This document shows, one piece after another, positions 58,141 to 64,000 of a stretch of 64,000 bases of DNA (positions are counted from its first letter, which is position 1; each line of letters begins with the position of its first letter). Source of the DNA: Platycnemis pennipes (lineage: Eukaryota > Arthropoda > Insecta > Odonata > Platycnemididae); contig OW121852.1 of the NCBI GenBank assembly GCA_933228895.1, forward strand, positions 62,290,872 to 62,354,871, written 5' to 3'. The position numbers were made by a program, and so were the translations under genes. Below the pieces are notes generated by a model that was given only the letters and a program-made list of their open reading frames with translations, was not told where the DNA came from and did no database searches.

Positions 58141-60494
58141 ATATTTAGGTAAAAAACTAATTTTCCTGGTGTAACGAAGCAGGTACAAGTATTTTAGATC
58201 CGTTTCAGCATACATGTACGTGAGAACAACTTACAACTCCTAAAATGACAATGCATTTACGACAAACATTCGCGAAGGTTTATAAGGCGGTCTCAAGCAA
58301 CAACTCGACTCTTTTCATAAATAAAAAAAAACTCTTATGAAGAAAACATGAATCCGGGAGTTTAGGAGAGAGAACTACGTCGTTTTCATGCGGGAATTCG
58401 AGATATCCCGTAGAGGGTCAAATAGAGGAAGAACGGCACTCAAAAAGGACGACAAGAGGGAGTAGTACCGCTTAAGAGAAGAAGAACCAAGACCTCTCGT
58501 CTTATCAGGTTAGCATTAAGCTGACTTGTCCTACGCAAACTTCTGGGCAAAAGCCTAGGGGGAGGGTGGGGTGGGGGCATTCCGAGAATCCAAAGCAACC
58601 GCGCTAATCTCGAGAAATTCGCGAGATTAAAGCGCTCAAAGGCTCCCAAGTTGTGATGTAAGCACGCTCCTCGAACCAGTTTATCACGTACCTCGTGTTC
58701 CAACCGGCCCTAGCCTTGATACCACCCTAAAACCTTCTAATCCCGTCTAACTTCATCCCCTTAATGTGTGGAGAAAATGATAACCACCCTGTGAGCAACT
58801 GAACGGAGTTTCCGCAATAAAATTTATTAATTAGTGGCGCTCTCATGAATTCGTAATACTCAAGTTTGAATAATGGCGACGCTTCTAAGTTCTCAAGCAA
58901 GAATTAGGGTTATTTCCTGCTTCAGCCAACTATAGTAGTGTAAGTACGACGAGGGAAATTACTTGACTTATGAATCCAAGTAACTGAAAGAGCAGCTTTA
59001 TGGGACATAAACTGAAACTCAAATACATTTTTATACGAGTGAATTTTCTTTAAATTGATATAAAGCATTCAGGCGCCTTACCCGAAAGCTATGGCGATTC
59101 AAGATCTCTTACACAGCTGCCGAGGGGTGGGGATAGGGAAAAGAAAATTTGATGACGGGTAATTAATGTGCTAGTTGCAACAGAAAGAATTCTCAAAAGA
59201 GAAACCCTAGCAGTTTTTTCTTTAATTAATCAATGGAGAGCCTGAACATCCTCTGTAATGGAAAAAAATACAGCAGACAAAAAGAATAAAATATGTATGT
59301 CATGCCGTAAGCAAACTTCGTATTTCATCATGCTAAAGACAACTCCGGCAAGCTCATATTAAAATTTTCTCTTACAGTAAGTGAAATATGAAAAAGAAAA
59401 CATAAAATAGTTTGTCATGTTTTACCATGGAATAGTAGTGTTTTCACATTTTTATTATTTGCGTTTTGTTATATGGTCCTAATTCTAGTGATTCAACTTA
59501 CACAAATCAAAATACTATTAAGGAAACAATAATATATGAACAAATCTAATACAATATTTTTATTCTGATATGGCAAAAAAGAAAAAGGATTTAAGAGATA
59601 AGTTAACACGAGACAAAAAACAATTTTTAGAGCAGTCGAGTTCGTAAAAGAAAGAAAGTTAAGTGCACAAAATGGCCTCTCTTGTGGCAGAGTATAATTG
59701 ATAACCTACCACTCTTTAAGCAGTTGGTCCCAAAAACTATTGCATTCAAGTATTTAGGTCAATTTTGAGTGCATTATTGTGCGGACTACAGCACTGAGTT
59801 GTTCATTAACGCTAAGCCTTTGAAAATGGCACAATGCTTTGGCCACAAAAGCATTAGGCAGAGGATAAAATAACATCCTCGAGCGAAATGAATCCTGCTC
59901 TTTGAGAAAGTGGTGATGAAATTGCAAAGGCTAACGTAGTCGGAACAATAGTTGGGCTGAATGTAAACTTAAAAACTACTATAGTACTGTCCACCACGGT
60001 AATTAAAGGAAAAATTGTATTGCGGAGAGTACAAACGAGAGTTTTCGAAACAAATACCTTCAATGCATTACTTGAGTATCTGAATATGATGATTTTAATT
60101 AGATTCAACTACACTCTGCACTTCTCTAATGATGAGAAAAATAACATAAATTAATTCCTATCCATTAGTTCAATTCCATCTCAAAAACCAAAATCTTCTA
60201 ATTCTATGCATTACAAAAAGGGGGAATCGTTAATGTCACTCCTAAATAATAACATAGCGGACAGTGGATACATTGTGGTTGTATAGCGTTGAAGAGAGGA
60301 CCGAACTGATTCCGTACAATTGAAACATCCTTGGAAAGATGAGGGAAGGAAAGCCTTCTACTTGAAGAAACAGTATGAGGGTAAAGATAATGATTTGAGG
60401 TAGATTTGAGGGTGGTTAACCGTCATGGAAGGTCCATTTTCTAAGATTATGCCGAGCCTGATAATCAAACTTAATACTAATTTAAATCAAAGAA
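58141..60494. other. Long stretch without recognised content
   Basis: 58440-58750 is GC-richer with an 87-codon minus frame. 58800-60490 is AT-rich. An open stretch at about 59850-60110 exists on both strands, with no recognised domain and an internal stop on plus. Confidence 0.4.
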
Positions 60495-60570
60495 ATACAC
60501 ATCCATGCCCTGGGTGGGATTAAAACCCCCGACCCCTAATTTGCGAAACCGGCAAGTGTCAGTAAGTAGG
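60495..60570 (-). mobile_element. S2-type SINE fragment (minus strand)
   Basis: The plus strand reads CACATCCATGCCCTGGG and then a decayed reverse B box (GGGATTAAAACCCCCGACCC), parallel to the copy at 45690-45825. Confidence 0.5.
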
Positions 60571-60631
60571 TCGAGCGGGAGAGATAGAAGGAAAGAGTAT
60601 ATAGGGTCCGGGTAGAAAAGAATTTTTTCCT

Positions 60632-60925
60632 GTTAAGGATGGTATAGTGGTTAGAAAAATGGTCTCTTATCCAGAAGTCCTGGCTTCACATCCCGACAGT
60701 GGAAGATAAACTGGCACCTACTTGCGTAGTTTGTTAAGAGCTATAGTTTAGTTCTTCTTACTTCGGATGGGACTTAAAAGCGAGGTCCCCTTGGCGACTT
60801 TTGCAAAGAGCAGGCTAATGCCGACGCTGGGATTCCCTCAAGCCTTCTTCCTTGCCCTTCCATTCCTTTCTTTGTATCTTTCCTCCCGGTCTAAAGCGCC
60901 TAAAAGTGCGGGGACTGCCATAAAA
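60632..60925 (+). mobile_element. S1 SINE, near full length
   Basis: A-box region GGATGGTATAGTGGTTAGAA, a B-box region CTGGCTTCACATCCCGAC, then GGCACCTACTTGCGTAG, a diverged CTTCGGATGGGAC, CCCTTGGCGAC and GCTAATGCCGACGCTGGG. It ends with a tail like that of the copy at 7128. Confidence 0.7.
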
Positions 60926-61289
60926 ACCCTAAATACATACTTTGATACGGATGAGTTACGGTGCTCCCAACAATAGTCTAGCGGCTCTATCCCTCAACCT
61001 TGCCCTCAACCCGCCTGGTTTATCTGCATCACGTGATATAGTGACGTTTATTCGCTTACTCGTCCACTACTGTAATAATTATGATGCTGCATTAATGTTA
61101 ATGACCGGTTGCAATTTTTTTTATTAAAGCGTATCAGTGTGTATTTTTTTCCATTTTAAGCTTTTTCTGCTCTCGGTATCTCTGATTTTAAAGTTAATCA
61201 CGCGCGCTTTCGTCTGACTCTTCTGCCGGTTTCGTAAGGCTAAAAAGGAATGTCTTAGCTCGCTTGGCCTCATGTATTTTGATTGGTGT
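60926..61289. other. No recognised feature
   Basis: Unassigned sequence between an S1 SINE and the second Penelope-like remnant. Confidence 0.4.
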
Positions 61290-61570
61290 TTGGCGGTTGC
61301 AACAATGGAGACCGTTAATCATTCTCATTTGAATATTTCATTATCCTTTTCCAAACTTATGGAAGCTGGTGTCCACTGTCTGTTGAGATTTCTCAGCGAT
61401 TTTAATATTTCATTTGCTTCACTGATCATTCCTTGGAAATATTCTCTTTCTTTAGGTATGTGTTTAGTTTAATGAAACTTAATTTTGTTTCCTGTAAGCA
61501 TATGTGTTCCGCATTGGTCTAACAGTTTTTCTTCTTTATCGCCTTTTTATGTTCCTTGACACGTCCTTCA
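61290..61570 (-). pseudogene. Second Penelope-like endonuclease remnant
   Basis: On the minus strand: GRVKEHKKAIKKKN, a stop, TNAEHICLQETKLSFIK, a frame change, then FQGMISEANEILKSLRNLNR. The order (REH..K..AEH..IREA.EI..NLNR) is that of the Penelope-like GIY-YIG endonuclease after its YIG motif. It is a different lineage from the copy at 56416 and heavily decayed. Confidence 0.55.
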
Positions 61571-62439
61571 TTAAGTGACCAAATTCTCCAATTAAGACTT
61601 CCACAACTCCAAGTTATTTTAAAAACGTCTTCGTGTATAAGGCATGGGAGCCGGTCCTATGCTCCAGGAATAATGTCGCGTATCCTCGTTAAAACGTCAA
61701 ATGATGTCACATTTCTTCTAGATTCTGTAAATGCGGTCTATGATTCGCGGTTCGAATTTTGCGTGACGATACTACTTTCCTAACTGCTTTTCTTTCAAAG
61801 TGGGGCAGTGGTGTGTGTTTTAATTTTTGAATTGAGTCTCAGCCCCTCCATATCCCTTTCCCATTTCTCCATTTTCAGTCGTCTATGAATTATTTCATGG
61901 TCGATTCTCGCTAGCTCCGAAATTACTACGGCCCGCGTAATGGGCACCGGGGTAGCTATCCGCCCTTGCAGTACCCTCGTCGAAAATTACTTCGTCATTC
62001 GCAAATACCGGTGGATCCACGGCCCACAGTGAACGAATGTAGTACAGTGAAATGAATATCGGCAGCATTTAAATGCTCGCAAACGTATAGGTACGTATAT
62101 TTTGCTTGCAGAGGGATTGAATTTCGCCGAAATGGAATTTCATTCAGCCGCTTGATCATGTGACGTCGCTCCAATCTTGACTGCGATGGAGATGAGAGGG
62201 AAATATTGAAAGTTCGATCATTCGTGGGTTTGGTTTTGGCGGATGATGAAAAGGTTTCTTTCTCTCCGGTTCCCGAAAGACTTAAAAAGCTTTCCAAATT
62301 CTTTTGATTTTACTCATCTACATTCATGACGCATTGACAAGAAGTCATTCGGACTGATTGGTACGATGCATTCTGGAATTACATTATTGATAACCTAGGT
62401 ACTGATTAAGGTAGGTTAGGTGTGCGTAGAAACACATAC
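61571..62439. other. No recognised gene
   Basis: 61571-61800 may hold more of the Penelope-like element on the minus strand but could not be read. 61900-62300 is GC-richer and unassigned. Confidence 0.35.
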
Positions 62440-62972
62440 TCCGACCCTTATATTTTATATGATGTAGAGCTTTATTTCGACATACTTCCCATCTCTATTT
62501 ATGCTAACCAACCTGCCTATTCTTCTCCTCCCTCAACCCTTCTTACTCAGTATTTTTACGTCTATCAGATTCTGGAAAATACCTTACCACTTATTACTTT
62601 CTTCATCCAGACCAAGTGCCTTGCCCTAATTTTCTCAATCAACTTCCTTGCTTCCCACTACCTTCTCCCGCACTTACTCGATCATCTGATTTCTAATTAC
62701 ACATTAGATTTTCCACTACTCAAGTCTCTCAGGCCTATTTTTCATTTTCTTTCCTTAAAGGTCCCCGTTATGGGGCCATAAAATTCCATGCCTCCAAATT
62801 AGACCTTTCATCAATGTTCTCTCTAAATCCTTACTTATTGGCTCTTAAATTAATTCTCTTCTGCGAGTAAACGCTTCTTGTAAATGCGATCCGCCTTTTG
62901 ACTTCGAAGCTACTACACCAATTTATCCCCAGAATACTATCCAGGTAGCTAAATTGTTCCACCTGCTCTGGC
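62440..62972 (-). mobile_element. LINE family B, longest copy (minus strand)
   Basis: Reading 5' to 3' on the minus strand: EQFSYLDSILGINWCSSFEV, KRRIAFTRSVYSQKRINL, a DLERTLMKGLIWRHGILWP-like block, then VREK, GSKEVD, LSKKG-GRRRIG and KYVEIK. The first block is the YLGS-type segment seen after the reverse transcriptase palm in RTE-type LINEs. Several frameshifts and stops. A 119-codon plus-strand frame here is antisense. Confidence 0.65.
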
Positions 62973-64000
62973 TAATGACCTCCTAATTATGAATTTGATC
63001 TTTCCCTTTTGTGGTTTGGTTGAAAATCTCGGAATTTTTTTGTTTCCTTATGGTTTGTCGGAAAGAATTTATAATGCTGTTAATTCCGTGTATTGCCGTA
63101 GGAGAAAACTTGACATAAAATGAAGAGGATGAAAAAAAACTTCGCGAATTTTCGCCACTGATTGTTAGGAGGGATGAAGAATGTATGATGGGTGGAATGG
63201 AAGTGAAACAAAGATGTGGTGGTCATGGTAGGGCAAGAAAGGAGATTACTAAGAGCAATTAGAAGATACGATGGATGGCGCAGGTGATAAGTAGTCAAGG
63301 TAGTTGTTTCGTAACGGGGAAAGAGGGAGAATAAGAACCGGTTGCTTGGGTGAGGGGGTGGAATTATACGGGGATCATTTGAAAGGCAATTCGGCTAAGT
63401 GTTATTAGCAGAAGAATTTCCTGCTTTTCTTACCGTATCTTAATCGATAGAGCACATTTCATTAAAATTCCATGAATGGAGAAAGAAATAGCTCGAGATC
63501 CTAAACCAACGTTATGGGAACCTTTAATAATTGGCAAGCCAATATATATTCGAAGGAGATCTCATTAGGACAGGATAGTGGATAACATTGAAATGTTTCT
63601 TTGAATATGTATTTTTAAGGATTGCTGTTACTGATCGCTTACTATTCAACCTAGAGCAGAATGATTCCTTTTGTGCAAACCTTCCACTTTTCATACAAAT
63701 TATAAACATTTTTATACGTAAGGCATCTATCTCTTTTATCCTTGATGTGGCGGATAGAGTAAAGGCATTTGTGGCTACAAATCCGAGTTCTAACCACGAA
63801 TGATATTGGAATCATTTTTTTGTCTTTCCCTGCCTTTTATATTATTTAATAGGAAACCCTTGTACTTACCTATTGAAGGTTGAAATTCGTAACCCTCATA
63901 TGGTAATTCTTTACAGTTTATTAATACCCTTCCATGATAAGTGATTTGTCTTTTAGTAGAACTTGTATATTACATTAATACGTCTTACCTCTGGAAAGGG
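62973..64000. other. No recognised gene; possible LINE B debris
   Basis: 63080-63300 has the purine-rich plus-strand look of plus-oriented LINE B copies (MMGGMEVKQ-like, KRWMAQ-like readings) but is too decayed to call. The rest is AT-rich. Confidence 0.3.

Noticed and set aside
59854..60108. 84-codon minus-strand frame with a parallel open stretch on plus
   Set aside because: Both strands are open and neither translation shows a known domain; the plus reading has an internal stop.
1..64000. CRISPR arrays, bacterial operons or phage modules
   Set aside because: No regularly spaced repeats, no ribosome-binding-site-led gene clusters; the content is that of an animal genome.

Overview
This looks like a gene-poor stretch of a large, AT-rich animal genome, most likely an arthropod and possibly an insect. 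The evidence is the mix of repeats: RTE-type LINEs, Penelope-like fragments, tRNA-derived SINEs, a pogo/Tigger DNA transposon, MITE-like palindromes and a short hairpin repeat with a CTACAT leader. There are no operons, no bacterial-style gene packing and no long host gene. The species cannot be told from the sequence.

The one long coding sequence is the transposase of a structurally complete pogo/Tigger-type transposon at 40940-44281. It has identical 21-bp terminal inverted repeats, a TA target-site duplication, an uninterrupted 568-codon transposase (42129-43835) with a C-terminal PHD-like zinc finger, and subterminal copies of the terminal motif. It looks recently inserted and possibly still mobile.

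Most of the other recognisable sequence is decayed retrotransposon. LINE family A (RTE-like) has about twelve 5'-truncated copies. The better-preserved ones end in a 14-bp palindrome followed by TGA/ATG-type triplet repeats, and the copy at 51174-51767 keeps a perfect 10-bp target-site duplication. LINE family B, a second and more decayed lineage, has about ten copies, mostly on the minus strand. There are also two Penelope-like endonuclease remnants (56416-56925 and 61290-61570, minus), one R1/Jockey-type tail (30552-30836, plus), about ten copies of one tRNA-derived SINE (S1), and fragments of several other tRNA-like SINEs.

Layout: 0-10 kb holds A and B LINE fragments, a palindromic MITE (about 1160-1326) and an S1 SINE. 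11-25 kb holds SINE, LINE and MITE fragments and a perfect 65-bp tandem duplication (22309-22440). 25-31 kb is almost empty apart from one LINE and the R1/Jockey tail. 31-40 kb has short LINE pieces, SINE heads, a GC-rich island with a run of 13 G (about 35.1-35.8 kb), and a non-repetitive stretch with homeodomain-like motifs (about 39.0-39.4 kb). 41-44 kb is the pogo element. 45-53 kb is repeat-rich, with nested SINE/MITE/LINE insertions around 49.8-53.0 kb. 53-64 kb contains one protein-like open frame of 113 codons on the minus strand (53182-53523), the best candidate for a host exon, plus the Penelope-like remnants and further LINE debris.

Apart from that candidate exon I recognise no host gene, so the window is probably intergenic or intronic. 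All repeat boundaries were judged by eye and are uncertain by tens of bases unless exact termini are stated.
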